Below are positions 1 through 9,067 of a stretch of 64,000 nucleotides of DNA, piece by piece. The DNA lies in the NCBI GenBank assembly GCA_032164245.1, contig JAVMKO010000003.1:94425890-94489889 (forward strand), in the 5' to 3' direction. The notes below the pieces were generated by a model that made no database searches, had not been told where the DNA came from, and was given only the letters and a program-made list of their open reading frames with translations. A program made the translations under genes and the position numbers. The DNA comes from Sternotherus odoratus (taxonomy: Eukaryota > Chordata > Testudines > Kinosternidae). Position 1 is the first letter of the stretch; each line of letters opens with the position of its first letter.

Positions 1-244
1 AGGTATGGGATTTTTGTGTTCTCCTGCTGATATTCGGCGGGCTTTCTGCCAAGAGAGGAACTCCGTGTCTATATTCCCCCCCATCCCCCAAGCTTCTTTC
101 AGTTATGGTAAGCTAGGCTGTTACTTGTAACTTTCTAACCAAAATGTGTTGGTTTTTTTCCAAGTTGATGGTTTTTTAAAATGTGGAAATGGAAACAGAA
201 CATTTAAACTCATTTTCTACATAATGATATTTTTTTTTATTTAG
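1..244 (+). other. SCAF8: SCAF8 intron, 3' portion
   Basis: AT-rich intron sequence ending in a T-rich tract and an AG acceptor at 243-244, directly before the first coding exon in the window. The upstream SCAF8 exons lie outside the window. No other element is recognisable here. Confidence 0.75.
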
Positions 245-375
245 AATGGGAAACCGTGAGAAGCTCAGAGGCTGTTAAAGAAAATATCCAAACTACTCAG
301 AGTACAACTGTTGATAAGAATACAGCTGTTACAACACAGACAGAAGCTTATACTCAATCTGTGACTATGTTACAG
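245..375 (+). CDS. SCAF8: SCAF8 internal coding exon (first in window)
   Basis: The exon follows a polypyrimidine-AG acceptor and ends with CAG before GTTAGT. It starts two bases into a codon (AA completes a Glu codon whose G comes from the previous exon) and ends in phase 0. It encodes a Thr/Gln-rich stretch beginning WETVRSSEAVKE and ending TMLQ. From memory this matches the human SCAF8 segment just before the Pro-rich region. SCAF8 is a nuclear protein that binds the phosphorylated C-terminal domain of RNA polymerase II and, with SCAF4, suppresses premature polyadenylation. Its CTD-interaction and RRM domains are encoded upstream, outside this window. Some codons differ from human, as expected for a distant amniote. 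Confidence 0.9.
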
Positions 376-740
376 GTTAGTATTGAGCATGTTTGTACTC
401 CCAGTTTTCAGATGTTGTGTGGTTTTTAGAGAGAAATTTAATTTGTAGTTAGTATGGATACATTCAAATGCTAAGTTGGAATAAATAGCATAGATAAATC
501 TTCCTTGTTCTATATTTTTCTATATTTATATTTTATTTGATCTTTAAAATAAGTAAACTAATGCTCTTATTCAGCAAAGCTCTTAAACTTCTGCTTGACT
601 CTAAGATCATGCTTGTTCTGCTGAATCCAATCTTAAATGTTGGTGATGGAGCAAATGTTATAGAACTGAAATGGCAATCAATTGTATAAAAGAAGAAGAT
701 TGAAATGTATGAGCTACTAAAGTATCCTTTTACCTATTTA
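376..740. other. SCAF8 intron, no element recognised
   Basis: AT-rich intron directly after the donor at 376. No coding or repeat signature is recognised before the SINE. Confidence 0.6.
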
Positions 741-926
741 TCTCATAGAACTGGAAAGACCTTGAAAGGACATCAAGTCCAGTCCCCTGCCTACACACTA
801 GCAGACCAAGTACTGTCTCCTGACAAATTGTTTGCCCCAGATCCCTAAATGGCCCCCTCAGGGATTGAACTCACAACCCTGGGTTTAGCAGGCCAATGCT
901 CAAATTACTGAGCTATCCCTCGCCCC
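741..926 (-). repeat. tRNA-headed SINE with CR1-like tail (tortoise Pol III SINE type)
   Basis: Read on the minus strand from 926, the head carries a Pol III A box (TAGCTCAGTAATTTGAGC) and a B box (GTTGTGAGTTCAATCC), as in a tRNA. The body ends at about 741 in a segment matching the CR1 LINE 3' end (the plus strand reads CATAGAACTGGAAAGACCTT). A tRNA head with a CR1 tail is the known architecture of the tortoise Pol III SINE, which borrows the CR1 machinery. This is the best single pointer to a turtle host. Confidence 0.85.
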
Positions 927-1038
927 TTTGTAGGAGTACCAGCACAGTGACTCCTTTTTGCCTGGGACCACTTCTCTTGGCTTTAGTTCTGTTTTACATT
1001 TGTTTCCCCCCTTTTTTTTTTCATATTAATCTGAGAAT

Positions 1039-1273
1039 CTCTCTCTCTCTTTGCCCGTCAGCCCCCAGCCGGGGTATGGGCCACTAACTGGTGTTGGTGT
1101 TTCAGTAGCAGTTGGTTCCCTTACAGGGTGGAGTTGCTAGCCCCACGCCCATGTTAAGCCTACAGCACATGGTATTCCCAGGAGGTCTCCCATCCAAGTA
1201 CTAGCCAGGCCCGACCCTGCTTAGCTTCCGAGATCAGACGGGATCAGGCGTGTTCAGGGTGGTTTAGCCGTAC
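1039..1273 (-). repeat. 5S rRNA-headed SINE-like insertion
   Basis: Positions 1156-1273 on the minus strand are a near full-length 5S rRNA copy, starting at the first G of 5S and running to the GCTGTAGGCTT end, with scattered substitutions and a 2-nt deletion near the start. A non-5S body of about 105 nt follows, then a short AG-rich tail. The whole unit is flanked by an exact 12-bp duplication, TAATCTGAGAAT (1027-1038 and 1274-1285). The duplication abuts the 5S start exactly, which is what retroposition of a Pol III transcript initiated at 5S nucleotide 1 would give. This is the SINE3 type of design. There is no T-run terminator behind the 5S part, so it is not a functional 5S gene. Confidence 0.85.
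1156..1273 (-). pseudogene. 5S rRNA-derived segment (SINE head)
   Basis: Minus-strand homology to vertebrate 5S rRNA over its whole length, including the GATCTCGGAAGCTAAGCAGG internal control region and the TACTTGGATGGGAGACC segment. Differences include a changed start and substitutions near the 3' end. Confidence 0.9.
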
Positions 1274-1285
1274 TAATCTGAGAAT

Positions 1286-2033
1286 AAATGAGGGGTTTTT
1301 TCCCCTGCACTTCTGTGCAGCCTTAGTATTAATTATGGGCCTTGTTGAAAATTTTTGCTAAATGGAGTTTGGTATGGACAATCAAAACCTTAATGCAGTT
1401 TGAATTACTCTACTTCTAAAAAAAAGATTTTTCTCTGCTTCAGTAAACAGATGAATAAGGTTTTCTGTTTCTTTTTTTGAAAGCTGGAGGTACTCTATTA
1501 TAACTTTTTTAGTCTTTCAGGTGTGTTCAATACCAAAGATGTTGGTCAAGAATTCATTGAAATGCTCACAATCAAAATTATTTAGTGATTAAATCATTTT
1601 TACTAAATTTTGCTTATGGTGACACCACTGAGGTAATTTTAAACCTGTTGCAGAATTTTTTCTTGCATTGATGCAAGATTGCTAATTTACATGGCTGCTC
1701 CTGAGAATTGAGCTTTTGGCATTAATAATTTTTTTAATGTTGAAGTGTTTATTGGGGGTGTCAGAATGAAGATTAACTTTTTTAATCAATTTCCCTACTC
1801 TAACGTTCCATTAACACAATTTGTATTTTGTCTTCCATTTTCTGTCACAAGAATTATGCTTAGTTGCTTATTTCAATCATCTTGTGCCGTATTGTATTCT
1901 ATTGTATTTCTAATATATTTCTGCCTTCCTTATTATTGTTTTATATTTCCCATCGACTCAAAAGGCAGGTATACTGTTAATACTTGAGCGCACTCTTGCT
2001 GTTTTGAGGTAATTATATTCTGAACTAATAAGT
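1286..2033. other. SCAF8 intron, no element recognised
   Basis: AT-rich intron with homopolymer T runs. An 80-codon open frame at 1745-1987 is compositionally random and has no family resemblance. Confidence 0.55.
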
Positions 2034-2372
2034 TCAGGTCAGAGAGACAAGTTTTTTCTTCAAGTAGTGTTCCTATGGATGCTTCATTCTAGATGCGCTT
2101 GCACCCCATGTGCCTCAGATCAGAGATTTTAGGTAGCCATGTCTTTTCTACCTGAGCATATAACCCCCTGCAGCCTCATGCGGTGTACCGAGATTATATA
2201 GCTGTAGTTCATTCTCAACTGCCTCAGCCTGCATTGAAGTCTCAGCAGCATCCAAATAGAGCTTACCTCAACTATATTTTCCTCTTGTCCTTATTAGTTA
2301 GTTTTGGTTCTTAGAGTTTCCTTTGTGTGAGTTAGCTTTAGTAATTTTACAGATTTCAAACAAATAACAATC

Positions 2373-2403
<31 letters not shown>

Positions 2404-2539
2404 ACCTTGACGTTATAGGATTTAGGATAAGGACTGTTATCCCTTTACCTATTTTTCTTTGTTTCTCCCCCTCAGGGGAATTTAAACTCAGGGAGGTTGT
2501 GCTCAGTTCTCCCAGGTCTCTCTGGATGCTGATTTTCAG

Positions 2540-2860
2540 GTTTTGAGAGGGAAGTTGAAAATACAGTTGAGGACCTTCCTTTTGATGGACCAAAGTTGTT
2601 TGTGGAAAAAAACAATCAATCTCTGCATGCCTTAAAGATGCTAAAGCTACCTTGCATTATCTGGGAATTTATGCCCCTGCACGAGAAAGAAAGTTCAGTA
2701 AGTCCCAGACAGCACAGAGATCTCGTACCATCTAGTTTCCCACCTCCCAGAGATATTACAAAACCCAGAATAAGAGACAACAGTTTCTGAAAAAGAGACA
2801 AGCTACTTCTCAGGCATTGATCTCACAACCCATAACTTCAAAATATCAGTTTTGATGGGC
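2540..2860 (+). pseudogene. DIRS gag-like ORF C-terminal remnant
   Basis: The plus-strand frame reads VEDLPFDGPKLFVEKNNQSLHALK and onward. This matches the conserved gag C-terminal motif of vertebrate DIRS elements (EDLPFDG..LF..K...SLH.LKD), and the same motif recurs in the copy at 29330. In-frame stops follow. Confidence 0.75.
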
Positions 2861-3108
2861 TGATCAAGGCGCTGAGTTATCATCTCCACTCTTACAGATG
2901 CAACAGTATGCATGTCTCCCTCACTTCAGCAATCGCCTTTCTCATTTCCATCAGAATTGGGAACATACCACTATGGTATGGGTGTTGCAGATCATGTCTC
3001 CGTCCACTTTACCTCCCTCCCCCTGACCCTCGTCCCCCTTCAGTAATCCCTCTCATGAGCACCTTTTGCAACAAGAAATCTACTGTCTTCTGAATCTGGG
3101 TGCTATAG

Positions 3109-3358
3109 CAGGGGTCTGCAAACTTTTTTTTCCCCGTGCCCCCTTTCTGCGGAGGTAAAAGTCTGGCGGCCCCCGGGGCAGGTATGTCCGCCGAAATGCC
3201 ACCACAAAAACCGGAAGCTGCTGCTGGCGGCGGCATTTCAGTGGTACCAAAATAGCCCACCTGGGAGTTCGGCAGTCTCCCGGGCGGGCTCGGCAGCAGC
3301 ACCGGGGACTCGTGCACCCCCTGGGGTGGACTCGCGCACCCCAGTTTGAAGACCACTG
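3109..3358. mobile_element. hAT-like MITE inside the DIRS copy
   Basis: The left end reads CAGGGGTCTGCAAACTTT and the right end, inverted, CAGTGGTCTTCAAACT, both common hAT MITE termini in vertebrates. The interior is GC-rich. No convincing 8-bp target duplication is visible at these borders, so the element may be composite or truncated. Confidence 0.6.
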
Positions 3359-3369
3359 TTTGAAGACCA

Positions 3370-3740
3370 TGCAAAACAGGGATGGGATTTTATTCCAGGC
3401 ATTTCCTGAAGTCCAAAAAAAGAACAGCAGTTGGAGACCTATTCTAGACCTAAGTTTACTCAACAAATTCATAAAGATTCAGAGGTTCAAAATGGTGACT
3501 CTTACACCACTAATTCCATCATTGGACCAAGGGGATTGGTTCTATGTCCTCGACTTTCAAGACTTTACTTCAAGACTATAGCAATCCTCTCCTTCCACAG
3601 AAGGCTCTTGTACCTCACTCTGTGTCAAGATATTTTCAATACACAATGCTTCTGTTGAGTCTCTTGTCTATGCTCAGAGTGTTCTCAAAAGTTTTTTGTC
3701 ATAGCAGCTCATTTTCGCAGACAAAAAACTCTTAATTTTT
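3370..3740 (+). pseudogene. DIRS reverse transcriptase fragment
   Basis: Frames give WRPILDLSLLNKFI, then QRFKMVTL, PSLDQGDW and YVLDFQD. This order matches the fingers and palm start of DIRS reverse transcriptases (PILDL..LN, RFKMVTL, D.GDW...LD..D). The fragment is split across two frames and has lost the YxDD box. Confidence 0.75.
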
Positions 3741-4611
3741 CCCATACCTCAACAGTTGAGACTACACACGTGCTGCCTCCTGGGGTGGCTCAGAACTGTT
3801 TATTTGCCAAGCAAACACAGTTAAAGAAAACTATTCTCCAGCCTCCAGTAGTTTGGGAAAAAACAGCAAACCCTGCCATCTGGGGTCCTGGACACTGGGC
3901 CGAGGCTTCGCAGCAGCCTCCAGAAGTGGCCCTTTGGCCCCAGCTAGGGGCAATGAGGGGTGCAGTCATGGACAAGAGCGGGTGCAGCTCAGCACACCCA
4001 CCTTAAAAATTGTTCCAGCCCCATCATACTGGGATATTTTTATGTCCTGATTTGCTGCTTACATCACCATCACACCACCTGGAACAGCGCACTGCGTTTG
4101 ACGTTGAGATCAGAATGTACATGCAAGAACTGGAATCAGAATTTTCTGACAGATTTCAAGATTTCTATCCATTTGGCCCAATGCTGTCTTTTCTAATTAA
4201 ACCTGAAAAGTTCAATGAAAGCAACTTGGATTTGTCTATATTTCTGTGGATGGGTGTTGAAGATTTTTGAAATCCAGCTCATTCAGTGAAAGAGCTCAGA
4301 ATTGTGAGCATCAAAGTTTGGAGATCTGTGGAGTGCACTTGAAACTACTGAGAGAGATTATGGGGCCTGTATTCTGATCTGCTGGCCATTCCTGCCAGTG
4401 AAATTTAACTGTTTGAAGAAAACAGAAAGCTTTTGCAATGCTTTCAGCATTTAGGACAGGTATTTTCACACATGAATTCTGTCTTCTTTCCCTCTTGAAG
4501 CCGGTTAACAACTGATCACTCAGAAGCCTGTATGCAGCTTAAAGTATCTAAATACATACCAGACACTGGAAAACTCAGCAAGGAAAAGCAAGGGCAAGGA
4601 TCACACTAAAC

Positions 4612-5131
4612 CACGGGTGGGCAAACTTTGGCCAGGAAGGGAAGGCAGTATCCCCACCTGCCCCCCTCAGAATCCCCAACCCATCCAACCCCCCCGCTCC
4701 TTGTCCCCTGACCACGCCCTCCCAAGACCCCCACCCCTAACCATCCCCCTCCCGGAACCTCACCCCCTACCCAACCACCCCTGCTTCCTGTCCCCTGACT
4801 GCCCCTGGGACTCCCTACCCCTTATCCAACCTCCCTGGCCTCCTTACCATGCTGCCCAAGCAGCGTGTCTGGGGGCTTTGTGGCCTGCCAGAGCTCACAG
4901 CCCCGCCTGCTTATCATGTCGCTACAAATGGCAGGGACTCAAGCCCCGCCAGAGCCATGAAGCTGCAGCACTGTCCAGGGCCGCTCCTGGATGCGGCGTG
5001 CTGAGGCTTCGGAGGGGGGGGGGGGAGGAGGAGGGACAGCAGGGCCGGGGCCAGGGGGTGTCTCCCCGGCCAGAAGCTCAAGCGGGTAGGGCAGGATGGG
5101 GTGACCACAGGCCATAGTTTGCCCACTCCTG
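4612..5131. mobile_element. hAT MITE with perfect 8-bp target duplication
   Basis: Termini CACGGGTGGGCAAACTTTGG and, inverted, CAGGAGTGGGCAAACTATGG. The element is flanked on both sides by CACTAAAC (4604-4611 and 5132-5139), an exact 8-bp duplication as hAT transposition requires. The interior is C-rich on the left and G-rich on the right. A 166-codon open frame at 4617-5117 is low-complexity Pro-rich sequence and not a gene. Confidence 0.9.
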
Positions 5132-5210
5132 CACTAAACTAATAAGATCTGCCTTTTAATTTAATTATAAATTAAGCTTTATAAACCTTTTTAAAACCTT
5201 ATTTATTTTA

Positions 5211-5565
5211 CCGTATTTTTCGCCCTATAAGACGCACTTTTTCTTCCCCAAAACGGGGGGGGGGGAAAGTTGGTGCGTCTTATAGGGCGAATGTGCGCCC
5301 CCGGTTCCCCCCTCCCCGCCGCGGGCGGGCTGCCGGGAGCGCCCCGGTTCCCCCCTCCCCGCCGCGGGCGGGCTGCCGGGAGCGCTCCCGGCAGCCCTCC
5401 CGCGGCGGGGAGGGGGGAACCGGGACGCTCCCGGCAGCCCGCCCGCGCGGCGGGGACGGAAGAGCGAGGCGCTTTTTTTTTTTTTTTTTTTTTGGTCCGG
5501 CTTTTTTATTAAAAAACGAGGGGGCGTCTTATAGGCCGGAGCGTCCTATAGGACGAAAAATACGG
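5211..5565. mobile_element. TA-flanked GC-rich inverted-repeat element, copy 1
   Basis: It begins CCGTATTTTTCGCC and ends with the near-inverse GGACGAAAAATACGG, with TA on both sides (5209-5210, 5566-5567). Sub-terminal hairpins of the CCTATAAGACGC type occur at both ends. The interior (5294-5465) is about 170 nt of CpG-rich sequence with repeated and inverted copies of a GCGGGCGGGCTGCCGGGAGC-like core, then a T-run. It is related, in inverted orientation, to the element at 22728. TA duplication suggests a Tc1/mariner-like mechanism. No transposase is encoded. Confidence 0.85.
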
Positions 5566-5667
5566 TACATATAATAATTGTTATATATTATAGATTTATA
5601 GAAAGAGACTGTCTAATAACATTAAAAGGTATTATTGGCACACAAAACCTTAAATTAGAGTGAATAA

Positions 5668-5958
5668 ATGAAGACTCGACACAGCACTTCTGAAAAGTTA
5701 CCAACCCCTACTCTAGATGGATATCTGTCTGGCAGCATTACCTACTGCTATCAGTCTCATGATGTTCAGCGTCCCTGTAGAGTACCAATTTACTCCCATG
5801 AAATCTTCTTTACTTCAGTAGGCTTTAAGAATGTTCTCCTCATGGAAATATGTAGAGCCGTGATTTGGGAGCATATTCATACATTTTCTGAACGCTATGC
5901 AGTCACTCATACTTCAGCTTCTGATGCTATACTTGGGTCTACTGTTTTATCTTCTTAG
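5668..5958 (+). pseudogene. DIRS tyrosine recombinase, C-terminal end
   Basis: An open frame ending MEICRAVIWEHIHTFSERYA and AILGSTVLSS. This corresponds to the ICRAA.WSS.HTF...YA C-terminal block of DIRS recombinases, including the terminal Tyr region, and recurs near 43775 in the other DIRS copy. The arginine and histidine catalytic boxes are not in this fragment. Confidence 0.65.
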
Positions 5959-6370
5959 ACTTTTCTCACCACCCCCACCCTTCTGTAGAGGTTACTACTC
6001 AATAGTCACCTAGAGTGGAGCACGTATAGGGACACTACTCACAGAAGAAGAGGGTACTCACCCGGTGTAGTAACTCTGTGGTTCTTCAACATGTGTTCCC
6101 CTATGGGTGCGCCACTATCCACTACTTCTCTGCCTGAGTTCTTTACGGCATTCTCTGTGGTAGAGAAGGATCTGAAGGCGGTTCACCCATGTATTCTATA
6201 TAGCCTCAGTGCAGGTCATGAGTCTGTGGATAGCTCATGAACGGGGCAAATGGACACTGCTACCTAAAATCTCTGATCTGAGGCACATTGATTGCAAGTG
6301 CGCTTAGAGTGGATCACCCATAGGGACACAAATCTTGAAGAAGCACAGTACCTGAACAGGATGAGTAACC

Positions 6371-7464
6371 TCTTTATTAGCCCCCTAAATCATGTTCTTT
6401 TTTGAAGTGCTGTCAGGTTATCATTATTCTACTGAAATATTTAAATACTTAAATTTTTAACTGAAAAGTGATGGGGTTATAAAACAAAAACCAAAATAGG
6501 CTTTCAGTTGCTGAAAGACACAGTGTTGGGGGGGGGGGAGGGGGAGGGAATGAAACCCCTTTTAAATACTTCCTTCTCTGCACAACCTATCAACTATTCT
6601 TTCTTTTCTTCTTTCTCTCTGTCCTTTCCCCAGTCTTCCTTTCCTGCAAGTTGTCAAAGCTCTAGTTTCTGAATTAAGTACAATATGTAAATATGTATTT
6701 TTATACTGTTTCTTTAAAACAGAATAAGAAAGGATACGATGGCATTCTCCCAGTGTGTGTTAATCACATGTCTAAGCTATTCTTGCTGACCTGCAATGAG
6801 GCATTGTGGCTAAGTATTAATTTTAGGGCCAAATTCTGCATTCAGTTATGTTTTCCAGGTTCTATCAATGTAATTTCGATAGAATTTAGCCATAAAGAAT
6901 CTTTTGCAGATAGTGTTAGATTAAACCAGTTAGGTTAACTTTCAGTTCCTGAGCTGAATTTGCAGTGATAGCAGTTAGGAAAACAATTGTACTTGTAAAT
7001 GGGACAAATATGATATGAAAATCAAAACACAATAAACTTTAGTGCTATTATGCTATTTTAGTCACCTTTCAGAGGAAAATTGCCTTCATCCAATCTTTAT
7101 CTGGCAACTTCTATAATACAGTTTAGTTTTTGATATTAAATTCTGTAGGATATTAGAGAAATATAAAATTTAAATTTAAGATTTTAGCTAAAACACAAAT
7201 AATGCCTTACTGTGAATAATTATTTTCTGTTTTAAATTTATAAAATCCTCCATTTTTTTATTTACCTGCAGAATTTCCAGGGTAGTACCCCAAAGTGCCA
7301 TGTAATTCATCATGCTTGTCACAGCATAAGTAGAACCTTGATTATAACTACTGCTTTCAGTTAACAAGAATTGCAATCAAATCACTCTATTCCTTTTTCA
7401 AAGTAATTGAATAATGTAAAAGTTTAAGTTTTTGTTTTGTTTTTTTCCTTCCCACCAAAAAAAG
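6371..7464. other. SCAF8 intron, no element recognised
   Basis: AT-rich intron with a G-run near 6530. It ends in T-rich and A-rich sequence and an AG acceptor at 7463-7464. Nothing else can be assigned. Confidence 0.55.
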
Positions 7465-7609
7465 ATTCCAGTAGCTCCTGCGGTGCCTGCTGTTAGTTTA
7501 GTTCCACCAGCATTTCCTGTCACAATGTCTGTCCCACCTCCTGGCTACAGTTCCATTCCACCTCCACCCTTCTTGCGGGCAAGTTTCAACCCTTCACAAC
7601 CACCTCCTG
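7465..7609 (+). CDS. SCAF8: SCAF8 Pro-rich coding exon
   Basis: The acceptor is AAAAAAG before ATTCCA; the donor is CTG before GTAAGT. The exon starts in phase 0 directly after the MLQ of the previous exon and ends one base into a Gly codon. It encodes IPVAPAVPAVSLVPPAFPV and onward to PFLRASFNPSQPPPG, recognisable as the Val/Pro-rich segment of SCAF8 by memory of the mammalian protein. Such low-complexity Pro-rich segments lie between the RRM and the C-terminal arginine-rich region. Confidence 0.92.
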
Positions 7610-7863
7610 GTAAGTTACCATTTTAATGGATTGTATAAGAAGCATATCCATGCTAACTGAGTATTTTAAACATATGTTCTGTGCTAGGATTATTTCTGAC
7701 TCAAAGATTCAGGACAGAAATCTTCACATTCTCAATCTAGTTTTAAAAATCAAACTCTTTATTTTGTTGTTTCATTTTACCATTTTTATTCAACTGGAAA
7801 ATTTGACTGTTAGGTGACACTTTAATTCTTCCTTTGAGAAAGTATTGCTGGTATAAATGATTA

Positions 7864-8770
7864 CCGTATATACTCGAGTATAAGCCGAGTTTTTCAGCCC
7901 ACTTTTTGGGCTGAAAAAAGCCGCCTCGGCTTATACTCGAGTCACCCCGGTAACTCCCCTCCCCGCCGGACAAAAAAAAAAAAAAAAAAAAAAAGCGCCT
8001 GGCTCTCCCGTCCCCGCCGCGCGGGCGGGCTGCCGGGAGCGTCCCGGTTCCCCCCTCCCCGCCGCGGGCGGGCTGCCGGGAGCCCCGTTCGCAGGGCCCC
8101 GCCGACTCACCGACCTCGCGGCAGCAGCGCCATGACGGCCAGGCGGGAGCTAGCGGCGGCGGAGGCTCGCGGCCCCGGCTCTGCCCTCCCGGCGCCCGCC
8201 GCCGTCGTCCCCCGGCTCGGAGCGGCACTGCGGCTGCTGCTGCTCGCGCTGGTCGCGCACACGACCCGGGCCGAGCAGGAAGGTGAGAGGCGCCCCCGAC
8301 CCCCCCCCTCCTGGTGCCCGGGCTCCGCTGGTACCGTTTGGGGCCGTAGAGCGGGGCCCCGATCCGGCAGCCTGCGCCGGGCCCAGGCTGGGGAGGCTCC
8401 CCCGGGGCGGGGCGGTTGCTCGGGGGATGGCTGGGACCCTCCCGGCGGGGAGGGGGGAACCGGGACGCTCCCGGCAGCCCGCCCGCGCGGCGGGGACGGG
8501 AGAGCGAGGGTTTTTTTTTTTTTTTTTTTGTCCGGCGGGGAGGGGAGAAACCGGGGCGCACATTTTTTTTTTGGTCCGGCGGGGAAGGGGGAACTCGGCA
8601 GGGGGGAACCTCGGCAGCCCGCCCGCGGCGGGGAAGGGGGAACTCGGCAGGGGGGAACCTCGGCAGGGGGAACTCGGCTTATATTCGAGTCAATCACTTT
8701 TCCAGCTTTTTGCAGTAAAATTAGGTGCATCGGCTTATATTCGGGTCGACCTATACTCGAGTATATACGG
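7864..8770 (+). mobile_element. TA-flanked GC-rich element with captured exon, copy 2
   Basis: It begins CCGTATATACTCGAGTATAA and ends CTATACTCGAGTATATACGG, a near-perfect terminal inverted repeat, with TA at 7862-7863 and 8771-8772. Subterminal GGCTTATA and TCGAGTATAAGCC motifs repeat at both ends. The interior is CpG-rich and shares the GCGGGCGGGCTGCCGGGAGC-like core and A/T runs with copies 1 and 3. At 8132-8282 it contains a start codon, a signal-peptide-like frame and a splice-donor match. It lies in the intron between SCAF8 exons 7465-7609 and 8990-9067. Confidence 0.85.
8132..8282 (+). pseudogene. Apparent captured first exon with signal peptide (source gene unknown)
   Basis: ATG at 8132 opens 50 codons whose middle is hydrophobic (LGAALRLLLLALVAHTTRA, residues 29-47), a typical signal-peptide h-region with a plausible cleavage after Ala47. 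The frame reaches GAG-CAG-GAA-G and then GTGAGAGG, a strong splice-donor match, leaving one base of the next codon. The sequence is unlike the transposon ends and unlike the other two GC-rich copies at this position. It therefore looks like a piece of a host CpG-island promoter and exon 1. I do not recognise the source gene. Confidence 0.5.
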
Positions 8771-8989
8771 TACTTAACGAGGTACATACACATCCTCTGT
8801 GTTAAAGCTGGAGCTCTCTGGAAAGCAGTAACCATTGCTGATTCTCTTTCTACACCACCAATACTTGCTAGTTTGCAGTGGGACATTCTTCTCCTGATTA
8901 GTGCAGATTAGTGAGGTTTTACTGTTTTTATTACTGCAGTTTTATTAGAGTTGGCCATATTATTAAATTATTTTTGATTGTTCATATAG

Positions 8990-9067
8990 GTTTTATGCCT
9001 CCCCCGGTTCCACCAGTCCCACCACCTGTTGTTCCACCACCTGTTGTTCCACAAGTAGTCCCAACAT
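8990..9067 (+). CDS. SCAF8: SCAF8 short Pro/Val coding exon
   Basis: The acceptor is CATATAG before GTTTTATG; the donor is ACAT before GTGAGT. It completes the Gly codon left by the previous exon and ends one base into a Ser codon. It encodes FMPPPVPPVPPPVVPPPVVPQ and onward to VVPT, matching the short VPPPVVPPP segment of SCAF8 as remembered from human. Confidence 0.9.

Larger units (their letters stand above)
2034..6360 (+). mobile_element. DIRS-type retrotransposon, decayed and interrupted
   Basis: The left terminus (about 2034-2270) and right terminus (about 6130-6360) are inverted copies. Both contain TTCTTCAAG and, in opposite orientations, CTCAGATCAGAGATTTTAGG. Between them are gag C-terminal homology (about 2540-2650, VEDLPFDGPKLF), reverse-transcriptase homology (about 3370-3740) and the end of a tyrosine-recombinase ORF (5668-5958). 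Stops and frameshifts are frequent and the part between RT and recombinase is missing. Three DNA elements are inserted: about 3109-3358, 4612-5131 and 5211-5565. DIRS elements use a tyrosine recombinase and inverted or split repeats in place of an integrase and direct LTRs. The copy lies in sense orientation in a SCAF8 intron. Confidence 0.8.

Noticed and set aside
1156..1273. Functional 5S rRNA gene
   Set aside because: Substitutions and a deletion at the start, no T-run terminator, and target duplications around a larger unit show it is a SINE head.
4617..5117. 166-codon Pro-rich open frame
   Set aside because: It lies entirely inside a hAT MITE and is low complexity.
8107..8911. 259-codon open frames on both strands
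   Set aside because: They run through transposon ends, homopolymers and GC repeats. Only the 8132-8282 part has exon-like signals.
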